A stretch of DNA of 64,000 nt, taken from contig JADKDK010000004.1 in NCBI GenBank assembly GCA_016718385.1, positions 248,001 through 312,000 of the forward strand, in the 5' to 3' direction. Both the position numbers and the translations under genes were made by a program. The notes beneath the pieces are model-generated. The model made no database searches and was not told the origin of the DNA. It saw only the letters and a list, made by a program, of their open reading frames with translations. Below are positions 52,402 to 61,207 of this stretch, in pieces. The stretch is from Gammaproteobacteria bacterium (GTDB taxonomy: Bacteria; Pseudomonadota; Gammaproteobacteria; Pseudomonadales; UBA5518). Within the stretch, counting starts at the first letter, position 1, and the number at the start of each line of letters is the position of its first letter.

Positions 52402-54753
52402 ATGCGCACCACCGCCCGCATTTTCTCTGCCCGCAAGCTTCTTGCGCTCGTCACCGCCACGCTGGCCGCCGCGCCGCTCGGCGCGGTGGCACAGGCCCAG
52501 CTCGAGGAGATCGTCGTCACCGCGCAAAAGCGCGAGCAGAGCCTGCAGGACGTGCCGATGGCCGTGTCCGCGGTGAGCGGACAGGCGATGCAGAAGGCCG
52601 GCATCAGCGATATCAAGGACCTCGCGCGGCAGGTGCCGTCGTTGCAGGTACAGTCGAACACCTCGCCGCTGGCGATGAGCTACCGTGTGCGTCGCGTCGG
52701 CAACCTCGGCAATATCCCGACCTTCGAGCCGGCGGTGGGCGTGTTCCAGGATGGCGCCTTCCGCAACCGCCCGGTGTTCTCGGCCGGCGACATGTTCGAC
52801 GTCGACCGCATCGAGGTGCTGCGTGGCCCGCAGAGCACGCTCTACGGCAAGAACACCACGGCCGGCGTCGTGGCCGTGTACTCGCGCAAGCCTTCCGAGG
52901 AGCTCACGGGCAATGCCGAGTTCACGGCCGGCAACCTCGAGGGCGCCTCGGACGCCGGGATGTACCGCTTCGTTGGCGGCGTGAGCGGCCCGCTGGCCGA
53001 CACGCTCAGCGCGAGCCTTGGCCTCAGCTTTTCCACCAACGATCACGTCAGCGAAAGCGCGCTCTCGGTCAGCGACGAGGATGCCAACGACCTCGAGCGC
53101 GGCTCGGTGCGCGGCCAGCTGCAGTGGCAGCCGAGCGACACCCTCAGCGTGCGCCTGATCGGCGGCGCGCTGCAGGAGGACGACGACCAGTTCACCTCCG
53201 ACCTCTACATCGAGCCGGGCAGCGGCGCCGCACAGGCGGGAGCCTTTTTGCGCGGTGCCGGCCTGGCCGAGGCCTGCGCCTCGAACGACGCGACCGATCT
53301 CGAGCACTGCTCGCGCAAGGCCGTGACCAGCGACGTGGACGCGCGCGAGGCGACCCTGCTCGTCGATTACGCGCTGGCCAACGACTGGACCGTGACCTCC
53401 ATCAGCTCCTGGGACTGGTTCGAGTTCAAGGGCACGAACGACGACGTGGCGCAACTCGCCTCGCCGCTGCTGCGGTTCCACGACACCCAGGAGGGGGAGA
53501 GCTGGCAGCAGGAACTGCGCCTCGCCTCTGCGGGCGGAGAGACCGTGGACTGGCTGACCGGCGTGTTCTGGTACCAGAACGAGTTCGAGCGCGGCGACGA
53601 CGGCGACCGTCCGATCTTCCTCGAAGACACCTACAGCGCGCACCCTTCGTCCGCGCGGCTGCTGCAGCTGCTGTTGCGCTTGCCGATCCCGGTACCCTTC
53701 GCGACGCCGGGCCAGAACGGTCTGCTGGACGCCAGCCAGGACACCGATTACGTCGGCCTCTTCGGTCAGGCGACCTGGAACATCACGGACCGCTTCTCGG
53801 TGACCGGCGGCGCGCGCTGGCAGACCGAGGAGAAGGATGCCGAGGTGCTGCAATCGCTCACGGTGCCGGGGCTGAGCCTGCTGTCGGCCAACCTGATCAG
53901 TACCGCGCCCGCGAACAACGGCGAGATGGACCGCGACACCGACGAGGTGACCTGGTCGCTCACCCCGCAGTTCACGCTCAGCGACGACGTGAACCTGTTC
54001 GCGACCGTCTCGCACGGCTTCAAGTCTGGAGGCTTCAACGTCGGCTGGGGCCGTACGCCCATCGACCAGCGCGAGTTCAAGGACGAGGACATCATGCACT
54101 ACGAGGCCGGCGTGAAGAGCACGCTGCTCGAGGGCGCGATGCAGCTGGCGGTCAGCGCGTTCTACACCGAGTACGATGACTACCAGGACGCGGCCTTCGT
54201 CGGCCAGACGTTCAACGTCACCAACGCCGAGAAGGCCGAATTGAAGGGCGCCGAAGCCGAGGGCAAGCTGCTGCTCGGCGAGAAAGTCACTGCGGACTTC
54301 GGCATCTCCTACGCCGATTTCACCTACGAGGAGTACACGAGCGGGTTGTGCTACGCGGGCCGCACGCCGGACGGCTCGCTTCCCGGCACCTGTGACCTCA
54401 GCGGCGAGCATCCCGTCAACGCGCCGGAGTGGACTACGCACCTGGGGCTGCTCTACGAGACCGACGTGAGCTGGGGGGAGGTGTACGCGCGCGCCGACTG
54501 GTCGTGGTCGGACGAGTACAACACGAGCTCCCAGGTCGACGCGCGCCTGGTGCAGGACGCCTACAACTGGGTGAACTTGCGCCTCGGCACGCGCTGGGAC
54601 GCCTACGAAGTGGTGGCGTGGGTCGACAACGCGGCCGACGAGGAGGTGGTCAACCTCGATGCGAGCATGAACCTGTTCGCCAACGACAAGAGCTACCAGA
54701 GCTTCCGCCAGGCGCCGCGTTCGTACGGGCTGACCGTGCGCGCCGCGTTCTGA
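52402..54753 (+). CDS. TonB-dependent receptor, copy 2
   Basis: A 783-residue TonB-dependent receptor, highly similar to copy 1 (43981-46401) in plug and barrel: LEEIVVTAQKREQSLQDVPM, IEVLRGPQSTLYGKNTTAGV, and long shared barrel stretches such as EFERGDDGDRPIFLEDTYSA. It ends in Phe. ATG 52402 precedes a signal peptide (LLALVTATLAAAPLGAVAQ). It is transcribed away from copy 1 and stands upstream of the DUF1330-like and propeller genes. The pair may import related substrates. Confidence 0.93.
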   Translation: MRTTARIFSARKLLALVTATLAAAPLGAVAQAQLEEIVVTAQKREQSLQDVPMAVSAVSGQAMQKAGISDIKDLARQVPSLQVQSNTSPLAMSYRVRRVGNLGNIPTFEPAVGVFQDGAFRNRPVFSAGDMFDVDRIEVLRGPQSTLYGKNTTAGVVAVYSRKPSEELTGNAEFTAGNLEGASDAGMYRFVGGVSGPLADTLSASLGLSFSTNDHVSESALSVSDEDANDLERGSVRGQLQWQPSDTLSVRLIGGALQEDDDQFTSDLYIEPGSGAAQAGAFLRGAGLAEACASNDATDLEHCSRKAVTSDVDAREATLLVDYALANDWTVTSISSWDWFEFKGTNDDVAQLASPLLRFHDTQEGESWQQELRLASAGGETVDWLTGVFWYQNEFERGDDGDRPIFLEDTYSAHPSSARLLQLLLRLPIPVPFATPGQNGLLDASQDTDYVGLFGQATWNITDRFSVTGGARWQTEEKDAEVLQSLTVPGLSLLSANLISTAPANNGEMDRDTDEVTWSLTPQFTLSDDVNLFATVSHGFKSGGFNVGWGRTPIDQREFKDEDIMHYEAGVKSTLLEGAMQLAVSAFYTEYDDYQDAAFVGQTFNVTNAEKAELKGAEAEGKLLLGEKVTADFGISYADFTYEEYTSGLCYAGRTPDGSLPGTCDLSGEHPVNAPEWTTHLGLLYETDVSWGEVYARADWSWSDEYNTSSQVDARLVQDAYNWVNLRLGTRWDAYEVVAWVDNAADEEVVNLDASMNLFANDKSYQSFRQAPRSYGLTVRAAF

Positions 54754-54808
54754 TCGGGCTCACGCCGTCTCGAGCCGTGCCACCTGCTGAGCCGATCGGG
54801 GAGTCACC

Positions 54809-55504
54809 ATGAAGCACTTTCGTTTCGAGATCGTGCTGGCTGTCGCGTTGCTTGCCTTGTTCCTGGCGGGCTCCGCCTGGTTCGCGCCCGGCAGCAGGCT
54901 GAGCCAGGCCGAGGTGGATCGCCATCTCACCATGCTGGAGCAGCATGCGCCGTGGCCGGCCGAAGAGAAGCGCGCCATCCTCGAGCACCTGCGTGCCTGG
55001 GGCGAAGCCGACGACGGCAGGCCCGTGTACATGCTGAACCTGATGCGCTACTACCCGGAGTTGCGCCCGATGCCCGGAGTCGAGGGCTTCAAGGGCATGC
55101 CAGAGCAGGCCAATGCGCTGTACGAACAGAAGGTGATGCCGCTGCTGTTCAAGCTCGGCGCATACCCCTTGTTTGGCAGCGCGATGCAGGGAGTGCCGGC
55201 TAAAGCACAGTCCAGCACCAACCTGATCGGCCTCGATCCGGCGATCGACAACTGGAGCCGCGTGCTGGTGGTGCGTTACCCCAGCCGCCGCGCATTCCTG
55301 GAGCTGATCGGCGATCCGGCCTACCTCGAGTACCTGCCGTACAAGGCCGCCGCGCTGATGGTCGCGCTGACGCCGATGAAGGGCGACCTGGTACTGCCCG
55401 ATGCGCTACCGGCGCTGGCCCTGGTGCTGCTGACCGTGTTTTTCGCGGCTGCGTGGATCCGCGCGTTGGCGCGCGCACGCGCCGCCGCGCGGCAGCGCGA
55501 CTGA
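54809..55504 (+). CDS. Membrane-anchored DUF1330-like protein
   Basis: A 231-residue protein with a membrane helix at each end (FEIVLAVALLALFLAGSAWF and LALVLLTVFFAAAWIRALAR) and a central domain of about 150 residues: VYMLNLMRYYPELR, ALYEQKVMPLLFKLGAYPLF, VLVVRYPSRRAFLELIGDPA. That pattern is a ferredoxin-like dimeric alpha/beta fold of the DUF1330 type. It starts 55 bp after the TonB receptor. Function unknown; probably co-transcribed. Confidence 0.75.
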   Translation: MKHFRFEIVLAVALLALFLAGSAWFAPGSRLSQAEVDRHLTMLEQHAPWPAEEKRAILEHLRAWGEADDGRPVYMLNLMRYYPELRPMPGVEGFKGMPEQANALYEQKVMPLLFKLGAYPLFGSAMQGVPAKAQSSTNLIGLDPAIDNWSRVLVVRYPSRRAFLELIGDPAYLEYLPYKAAALMVALTPMKGDLVLPDALPALALVLLTVFFAAAWIRALARARAAARQRD

Positions 55505-55571
55505 ATTCGCCCGTGCGCTTGCGCCGCGCCGCACTTCTGTTTCCACCACTTCGGCTGAACGAGGTTCTCTG

Positions 55572-57398
55572 ATGAAATTCCTCCATGCGTTCGGCCTGCT
55601 GGCGCTCGTTCTCGGCACGGGTGCCGCCGCCGGTACGCTCGACGGCAGCGTGCGCACCACCGACGGCAAGGCGGTCGCCGGGGCCATGGTCACGGTGTGG
55701 AACGAGTCGCGCGACCGCAAGGAAACCGTCTACAGCGATGCCGCGGGCCGCTACAGCCTGCCGACCGGATTCGCCGGCACGCTGCAGGTGCGGGCGCGCA
55801 CGCCGTATTTCCGCGACGTGGTGCAGACGGTGGAGCTCGGCGCCGGGCAGCAGCTCGCGGTGGATTTCAGCGTCGAGAAGATCGCCTCGGTGGAGGAACT
55901 GTCCGACACGCTCACGGCATCGGCTCACGCCGCCATGCTGCCATTCCAGGACGGGGAAGCGAAAGAGACCTTCATTTCCCAGTGCAGCTTCTGTCATCAG
56001 CAGGGCAACGCGCTGACTCGCCGGCCACGCAGCGAGAGCGAGTGGACGGACACCGTGCGCCGCATGGAAGGCTACCTCGCGATGCTGACCTGGCGCGAGC
56101 AGAAGAACATCGCCGCGATGCTGGCCAGGGGCTTCACCGGCAAGCCGGTCAGCGCGATACAGGAGCACGACTTCAGCCCCGAGCAGGCGAAGGCGCGCAT
56201 CGAGGAGTGGCATGCCGCCACGCCCATGTCCTTCCTGCACGACACCATCGTGCTCGCCGACGATCGCCTGATGGGCATCGACGAAGGGCGCGACGAGGTC
56301 TACATCCTCGATCGCCACTCCGGGCAGATCGACAAATACGAGATGCCGGTCACCGACGAGGTGGTGGGCGGAAACTTCCGCGGCATGCAGCTGCCGATCG
56401 GCATCTTCACCGGCCGCCACGGGCCACACAGCGGCGCGCAGATCTCCGACGGGCGCATCTTCTTCACCGGCGCGCTGTCGAGCAACCTGCTGATGTTCAA
56501 CCCGGCGACGAAGGAGTGGAAACTCTACCCGATCCCGCAGGGCTTCCTGTGGCGCAAGGGGCTGTACTCGCACACGATCCGCGCCGACAAGGACGACAAT
56601 CTCTGGTTCACGGTGCTCGTGTCCAACACCGTGATGAAATTCGACCCGAAGACGGAGCGCTTCACCGAGGTCGCCACACCGCACAACGGCGTGATGCGCT
56701 GGATCAGCGATACCTTGATCGGCGTGGTGCTGAAGATCTGTTCGTGGTTTCCCGAGAAGAACTACCACCTGTACCTGTCGCATCACAAGTGGATGAACGG
56801 CGGCCGTGACGTGTTCAACTGGCCGTACGGCATCGACATCGATCCGCGCGACGGCGGCATCTGGTACAGCAAGCTGCTGTCGAACAAGATCGGCCACATC
56901 GACCCGAAGACGCTCGAAGTCACCGAATACGACGTGCCGCACGGCGGGCCGCGGCGGCTGCGCTTCGGCCCCGACGGCAGCCTGTGGATTCCCTCCTTCG
57001 ACGAGGGCTACCTGATGCGCTTCGACACCCGCAGCAAGACCTTCGACAGCATCGCGCTGCCGCTGCTGGCGCCGAACGAGTTCGAGCTGCCCTACGCGCT
57101 GAACGTGGACCGCAAGGGTGACGTGTGGATCGCCACCAACAACAGCGACCGCGTGATGCGCTACATCCCGGCCGAGCAGAAGTTCGTCGCCTACCCGATG
57201 CCCAACCGCGTGATCTGGTTCCGCGACTTCGAGTTCACGCAGGACGGCCGCGTGTGCGCCTCGAACTCGAACCTGCCCGCCCACGCGCACGAGGACAAGC
57301 TGCCGGCGTTCGTCTGCATCCAGCCCGACGCGACGGATACGACGAGCCTGCTGCCGGCGCACCAGCGCCATCACCTGCGCGCCGCGTCGGCGCCATGA
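55572..57398 (+). CDS. Exported carboxypeptidase-regulatory/haem-motif/Vgb-like propeller protein
   Basis: A 608-residue exported protein with three parts. After the signal peptide, residues 20-100 form a carboxypeptidase-regulatory-like beta-sandwich (GTLDGSVRTTDGKAVAGAMV). Residues 125-200 contain one c-type haem site (CSFCH, 138-142) in a short cytochrome-like domain. The rest (about 220-590) is a propeller resembling streptogramin lyase (Vgb) with repeats such as LPYALNVDRKGDVWIATNNS. Proteins of this build are common near sulfatases and TonB receptors in marine bacteria, but activity is unknown. The haem site suggests electron transfer or sensing. Follows the DUF1330-like gene by 67 bp. 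Confidence 0.82.
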   Translation: MKFLHAFGLLALVLGTGAAAGTLDGSVRTTDGKAVAGAMVTVWNESRDRKETVYSDAAGRYSLPTGFAGTLQVRARTPYFRDVVQTVELGAGQQLAVDFSVEKIASVEELSDTLTASAHAAMLPFQDGEAKETFISQCSFCHQQGNALTRRPRSESEWTDTVRRMEGYLAMLTWREQKNIAAMLARGFTGKPVSAIQEHDFSPEQAKARIEEWHAATPMSFLHDTIVLADDRLMGIDEGRDEVYILDRHSGQIDKYEMPVTDEVVGGNFRGMQLPIGIFTGRHGPHSGAQISDGRIFFTGALSSNLLMFNPATKEWKLYPIPQGFLWRKGLYSHTIRADKDDNLWFTVLVSNTVMKFDPKTERFTEVATPHNGVMRWISDTLIGVVLKICSWFPEKNYHLYLSHHKWMNGGRDVFNWPYGIDIDPRDGGIWYSKLLSNKIGHIDPKTLEVTEYDVPHGGPRRLRFGPDGSLWIPSFDEGYLMRFDTRSKTFDSIALPLLAPNEFELPYALNVDRKGDVWIATNNSDRVMRYIPAEQKFVAYPMPNRVIWFRDFEFTQDGRVCASNSNLPAHAHEDKLPAFVCIQPDATDTTSLLPAHQRHHLRAASAP

Positions 57399-57406
57399 CC
57401 GTGCAC

Positions 57407-57575
57407 CTGTCGGCATGAATGCCGACCTACGCGCGACAAGGGTTCTGCCGGCATGAATGCCGACCCACGGCATTGTCGGCCGTGGGTCCGGCTTCAGCCG
57501 GACATGCTGCGAGCGCACTCGCAGGCCGCGTGATGCGCCATCGTAGGAGCGCGCCATGCGCGCGATCGCAGCCGC
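57407..57575. repeat. Mixed palindromic repeat array
   Basis: Contains two copies of CGGCATGAATGCCGAC, one TCCGGCTTCAGCCGGA and one TCGTAGGAGCGCGCCATGCG-type unit. It combines the units seen at 21886 and 50391, which shows that these belong to one set of dispersed elements. Confidence 0.75.
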
Positions 57576-57608
57576 AGGCTGCGTGATGCCCGAAACCAGG
57601 AGTGGAAT

Positions 57609-58781
57609 GTGAAAGCCGTCGTCTGCCAGAACACCGAACTGCGTGTCGCCGATCTGCCCGAGCCCGAGCCGGGCCGCGGGCAGGTGCTGGTGCAGGTGCT
57701 GCATTGCGGCATCTGCGGCTCGGACCTGCACGTGCGCGAGCACTGCGGACACATGAAGCAGCTGATGGCGCGCGTCGGCTTCGACGCGCAGTTTCCCGAT
57801 GCGGGCGACGCGGTGGTGTTCGGCCACGAGTTCTGCTGCGAGGTGCTCGACCATGGCCCCGGCTGCGAGCGCAAGATCAGGCCGGGCACGCGCGTGGTGG
57901 CGCAGCCGTTGCTGCGCGTGGGCAACGGGATCGACATGCTGGGACTCTCGGTACGCTCCCCTGGCGCCTATGCCGAGCGCATGTTGCTGCAGGAATCGGC
58001 GCTGGTACCGGTGCCCAACGGCCTGTCCAGCGAACTGGCGGCGCTCACCGAGCCGATGGCCGTCGCCTTGCACGCGGTGCGACGCAGCGAGATCGCGCGC
58101 AAGGATGTTGCCATCGTGATCGGTTGCGGACCGGTCGGCCTCGCGGTGATCTGCCTGCTGAAGGCGCGCGGCGTGAAGAGCGTCGTTGCCAGCGATTTTT
58201 CGCCGGGCCGTCGCGCGCTGGCGCAACGGTGCGGCGCCGATGTCGTGATCGATCCCGCCACGACATCGCCCTGGTCGAACTGGCAGGAATACGGTTTCAT
58301 GGGCGGGCTCGGCGATCTGCTGGAACTCGGTCTCGGCACGCGCGAGAAGCTCGCGAAGCTGCCGCTGCCCTGGTGGCAGGTGTGGCGCCTCGTGGAGGCA
58401 CTCGGGCAGAGCCCGGCGCGGCCGGTGATATTCGAGTGCGTCGGCGTGCCGGGGCTCCTGCAGCAGCTCATCGACGGCGCGCCACTGCTGTCGCGCGTCG
58501 TGGTAGCCGGTGTCTGCATGCAGGTCGACCGCATCGAGCCGGCGCTCGCGGTCCACAAGGAGATCGACCTTCGCTTCGTCTTCGGCCACTCGCCGCTGGA
58601 GTTTCGCGACACCCTGCACATGATCGCCGACGGCAAGGTGGACTGCGCCCCGCTGATCACGGGCGTGGTCGGCCTCGACGGCGTGGCCGATGCGTTCGCT
58701 GCGTTGCGGGACCCGGAGCAGCACGCCAAGATCCTGATCGACCCCGAAAATCCGGGGACGGTCTGCTCATGCGCCACATGA
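57609..58781 (+). CDS. Zinc-binding alcohol dehydrogenase family protein (MDR)
   Basis: A 390-residue medium-chain dehydrogenase/reductase. The catalytic zinc region is in HCGICGSDLHVREHCG and FGHEFCCEVLDHG; the nucleotide-binding glycine motif is VIGCGPVGLAVICLLKARGV. It uses NAD(P) to oxidise an alcohol or reduce an aldehyde. The structural zinc cysteine cluster is not obvious, so it may lack that site. A GTG start is used at 57609. The next gene overlaps its end by 13 bp, indicating an operon with the VOC-fusion and hydrolase genes. Confidence 0.88.
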   Translation: MKAVVCQNTELRVADLPEPEPGRGQVLVQVLHCGICGSDLHVREHCGHMKQLMARVGFDAQFPDAGDAVVFGHEFCCEVLDHGPGCERKIRPGTRVVAQPLLRVGNGIDMLGLSVRSPGAYAERMLLQESALVPVPNGLSSELAALTEPMAVALHAVRRSEIARKDVAIVIGCGPVGLAVICLLKARGVKSVVASDFSPGRRALAQRCGADVVIDPATTSPWSNWQEYGFMGGLGDLLELGLGTREKLAKLPLPWWQVWRLVEALGQSPARPVIFECVGVPGLLQQLIDGAPLLSRVVVAGVCMQVDRIEPALAVHKEIDLRFVFGHSPLEFRDTLHMIADGKVDCAPLITGVVGLDGVADAFAALRDPEQHAKILIDPENPGTVCSCAT

Positions 58782-60274
58782 ATAGGCTGCCCCCGGGTTT
58801 TCTCCCCCTCAACCAGATCGCCTTCGCGGTGCTCGACCTGCGCCGCACCGAGGCATGGTGGCGCGAGGGGCTGGGATTCCTTCCCGCGGGCGGCACGCGG
58901 GCGTTGTTTCGCGGCCCGGTGTCGGGCCGCATCCAGAAGCTGCCCGGTTCCGCGTGCACCTGCTGGTGCCTGCTCGGGCGCAACGACTGGTGCCAGCTGG
59001 AACTCTTCCAGTACGAGAAGCCGGTGTCGCAGCTGATGCCGGCCGATTACCGCCCGAGCGACCTCGGCTACAGCCGCTGCGGTGTGTGGGTGGCGGATTT
59101 CGATGCAACCCTGGCGCGCCTCGCGCGGCTCGGCAGCGAGCCGCTGGCCGCGCCGCTCGGTGTGCCCGGGCAACGGCGCGCGTGCGTGCGCAATCCGGAC
59201 GGCGTCTACGTCGAACTGATGGAGCAGGATCCGCTTCCCGCGCAGAGCGCCCGCGGTCGCCAGGATTGCCCGGTGGCGATCCGCAGCGCCACCCTGTCGA
59301 CGCCGGACATGGACGCGTCGGTGGATTTCCTCACCCGGGGCCTCGGCATGCGCGAAGTGCCGCGGCAACTGCACGAGGACGTTCACGAGGCGCTGTGGGG
59401 CCTCGCGGGCGCGCGCTGCGAACGCCGCGTCTTCACCGACGGCAGCGGCGATCCGACGATGCTGCTCGAACTGGTGCAGTACCGCGATCCGCCGGGCCGG
59501 CCGTTCCCGCCCGGTTACCGCCTGTGCGACCAGCGCATTCTGAATGTCTGCTTCGGCGACCGGCAGGGCAGCGCGGGCGTCATGGCCCTGTACCGCCGGG
59601 CGCTCGCGGCCGGCGCGGAGCACAACTGCGCACCGCTGAACCTCGGCATCACGGGCTGCGTGTACGTGAGCGATCCGCTCGGCTTCTCGTGGGAATTCAT
59701 GTGGGCCCGCCCCGGCCTGGCGCAGCGCGCCTTCGGTTTCGTGCCGTTGCCGGCGGCGCAGCGCCCGCAGCTGGACAACCAGCGCGTCGAGGCGTCGTTG
59801 CATATCGAGGCCGCGGTCGCGGAAGTCTTCGCGGTGCTGGGCGACCATCGCGGCATGAGCGACTGGGCCGGCTTCGGCGAGTACCGCCTGGTGCGCCGAG
59901 GCGACGGGGAGCCTGGCGCACGGGCCGCCGAGCGCTTGCTCGAAAGCCCGCTCGGCACGATCCGCGAACAGATCACCGACTGGTGGCCGGGCCGCGGCTA
60001 TCGTTACCGCATCATCGCCGGCTCGCCCTTCATCGGCTACTGGGGCGAGGTGCGGCTGGTGCCCGAGGGGGATGGCACGCGGGTCGAGTGGGTCCTGCGT
60101 TTCCGCTCGCGCATCCCCGGGATGGGCGCCTTGTTCCGGGTGCTGCTGCGGCGCAAGCTGCGCGCTGCCCTGCAGGGGCTGCGGCTGCAGGTGTCGCGCG
60201 TGCGCAACGCGTCGCCCCGGCAGGCTGTCGATCGAGTCAGTGGAGGTTGCGAAGCAGATGTTCAGGGGCGCTGA
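58769..60274 (+). CDS. VOC-VOC-SRPBCC fusion protein
   Basis: A protein of about 501 residues made of two vicinal-oxygen-chelate (glyoxalase/dioxygenase fold) domains and a C-terminal SRPBCC (START/polyketide cyclase) domain. The first VOC domain begins NQIAFAVLDLRRTEAWWREG (about 14-140), the second SATLSTPDMDASVDFLTRGL (about 170-310), and the third part ASLHIEAAVAEVFAVLGDHR (about 345-490), with the SRPBCC pattern DWWPGRGYRYRIIAGSPFIG. This combination is unusual. The start is ATG 58769 or ATG 58778, the latter overlapping the dehydrogenase stop (ATGA). It overlaps the hydrolase start downstream. Confidence 0.85.
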   Translation: MRHMNRLPPGFLPLNQIAFAVLDLRRTEAWWREGLGFLPAGGTRALFRGPVSGRIQKLPGSACTCWCLLGRNDWCQLELFQYEKPVSQLMPADYRPSDLGYSRCGVWVADFDATLARLARLGSEPLAAPLGVPGQRRACVRNPDGVYVELMEQDPLPAQSARGRQDCPVAIRSATLSTPDMDASVDFLTRGLGMREVPRQLHEDVHEALWGLAGARCERRVFTDGSGDPTMLLELVQYRDPPGRPFPPGYRLCDQRILNVCFGDRQGSAGVMALYRRALAAGAEHNCAPLNLGITGCVYVSDPLGFSWEFMWARPGLAQRAFGFVPLPAAQRPQLDNQRVEASLHIEAAVAEVFAVLGDHRGMSDWAGFGEYRLVRRGDGEPGARAAERLLESPLGTIREQITDWWPGRGYRYRIIAGSPFIGYWGEVRLVPEGDGTRVEWVLRFRSRIPGMGALFRVLLRRKLRAALQGLRLQVSRVRNASPRQAVDRVSGGCEADVQGR

Positions 60275-61097
60275 ATACCGCCGTCTGCCGGTCAACGGCA
60301 TCGAGATGAACGTGCTGCTCGCGGGCGAGGGCGAGCCGGTGCTGCTGGTGCACGGTTTTCCCGACGATCACACGGTCTGGCGCGAGCAGGTCGAGGCGCT
60401 GGTCGCGGCCGGCTATCGGGTGATCGCGCCCGATACCCGCGGTTGCGGCGAATCGGGCATTCCCGGGCGGGTGGCTGATTACCGCGCCGAGATCCTGGTC
60501 GAGGACCTGCGCGCGCTGCTCGATGCGCTGGGCATCGACGCGGTGCGCCTCGTCGCGCACGACTGGGGCGCGGTGATCGGCTGGCGCTTCGTGCTGGCGC
60601 ATCCGCGGCGCGTCGACCGTTTCGTGGCCCTCTCGGTGGGGCATCCGACGGCCTACGCGCGCGGCGGACTGGTGCAGAAACTCAAGGGCTACTACGTCCT
60701 GCTGATGCAGCTGCGCGGCGTCATGGAGTGGCTGGCGACGTGCGGCGACTGGTTCCTGTTCCGCCAGATGACGCGCTACGCGGCCGAGTTTCCGCGCTGG
60801 CGCGAACGGCTGTCGCGTCCAGGGCGGCTCACGGCCGGCATGAACTACTACCGCGCGAACCTTGGTGCCTTGTTTGCCGGCGAGCTCCCCTCGGCGCGCG
60901 TGCCGGTGTTCGGCGTCTGGAGCAGCGGCGACCTCTTCCTCGTCGAGGGGCAGATGATCGCCAGCGAACGCTACGTGCGCGGACCCTGGCGCTATGCCCG
61001 GATCGACGGCGCCAACCACTGGCTGCAGCTGGATGCGCCCGGGCGCTTCAACCCCCTGCTGCTCGAGTACCTGGGGCTGCCGCGCGGGTCCCTCTGA
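60258..61097 (+). CDS. Alpha/beta hydrolase, epoxide hydrolase-like
   Basis: A 279-residue alpha/beta hydrolase. The oxyanion motif HGFPDDHTVW (about 32-41) and nucleophile elbow VAHDWGAVIGWR with Asp102 in place of serine point to the epoxide hydrolase/dehalogenase group. The acid is probably in the GVWSSGDLFLVEG region, with the base in IDGANHWLQLDAPGRF. I used ATG 60258, which overlaps the end of the VOC-fusion gene by 17 bp; a GTG at 60240 is a second option. The substrate is probably an intermediate of the same pathway. Confidence 0.85.
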   Translation: MFRGAEYRRLPVNGIEMNVLLAGEGEPVLLVHGFPDDHTVWREQVEALVAAGYRVIAPDTRGCGESGIPGRVADYRAEILVEDLRALLDALGIDAVRLVAHDWGAVIGWRFVLAHPRRVDRFVALSVGHPTAYARGGLVQKLKGYYVLLMQLRGVMEWLATCGDWFLFRQMTRYAAEFPRWRERLSRPGRLTAGMNYYRANLGALFAGELPSARVPVFGVWSSGDLFLVEGQMIASERYVRGPWRYARIDGANHWLQLDAPGRFNPLLLEYLGLPRGSL

Positions 61098-61207
61098 GCG
61101 GGGCCGGATCCTCGCTGCTGCGCAGGGCGAATCCAGGGCGGCGCCCCGGGGCATTCGGACGCCCGGGCTTTGACTGCCACCGGTGGCAGCAGCTAGTCTT
61201 CGCGCTC

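Noticed and set aside
55200..58724. An 1174-codon minus-strand open frame opposite the propeller and dehydrogenase genes
   Set aside because: Low-complexity translation with no recognisable motif; the plus-strand genes have clear domains and ribosome sites.
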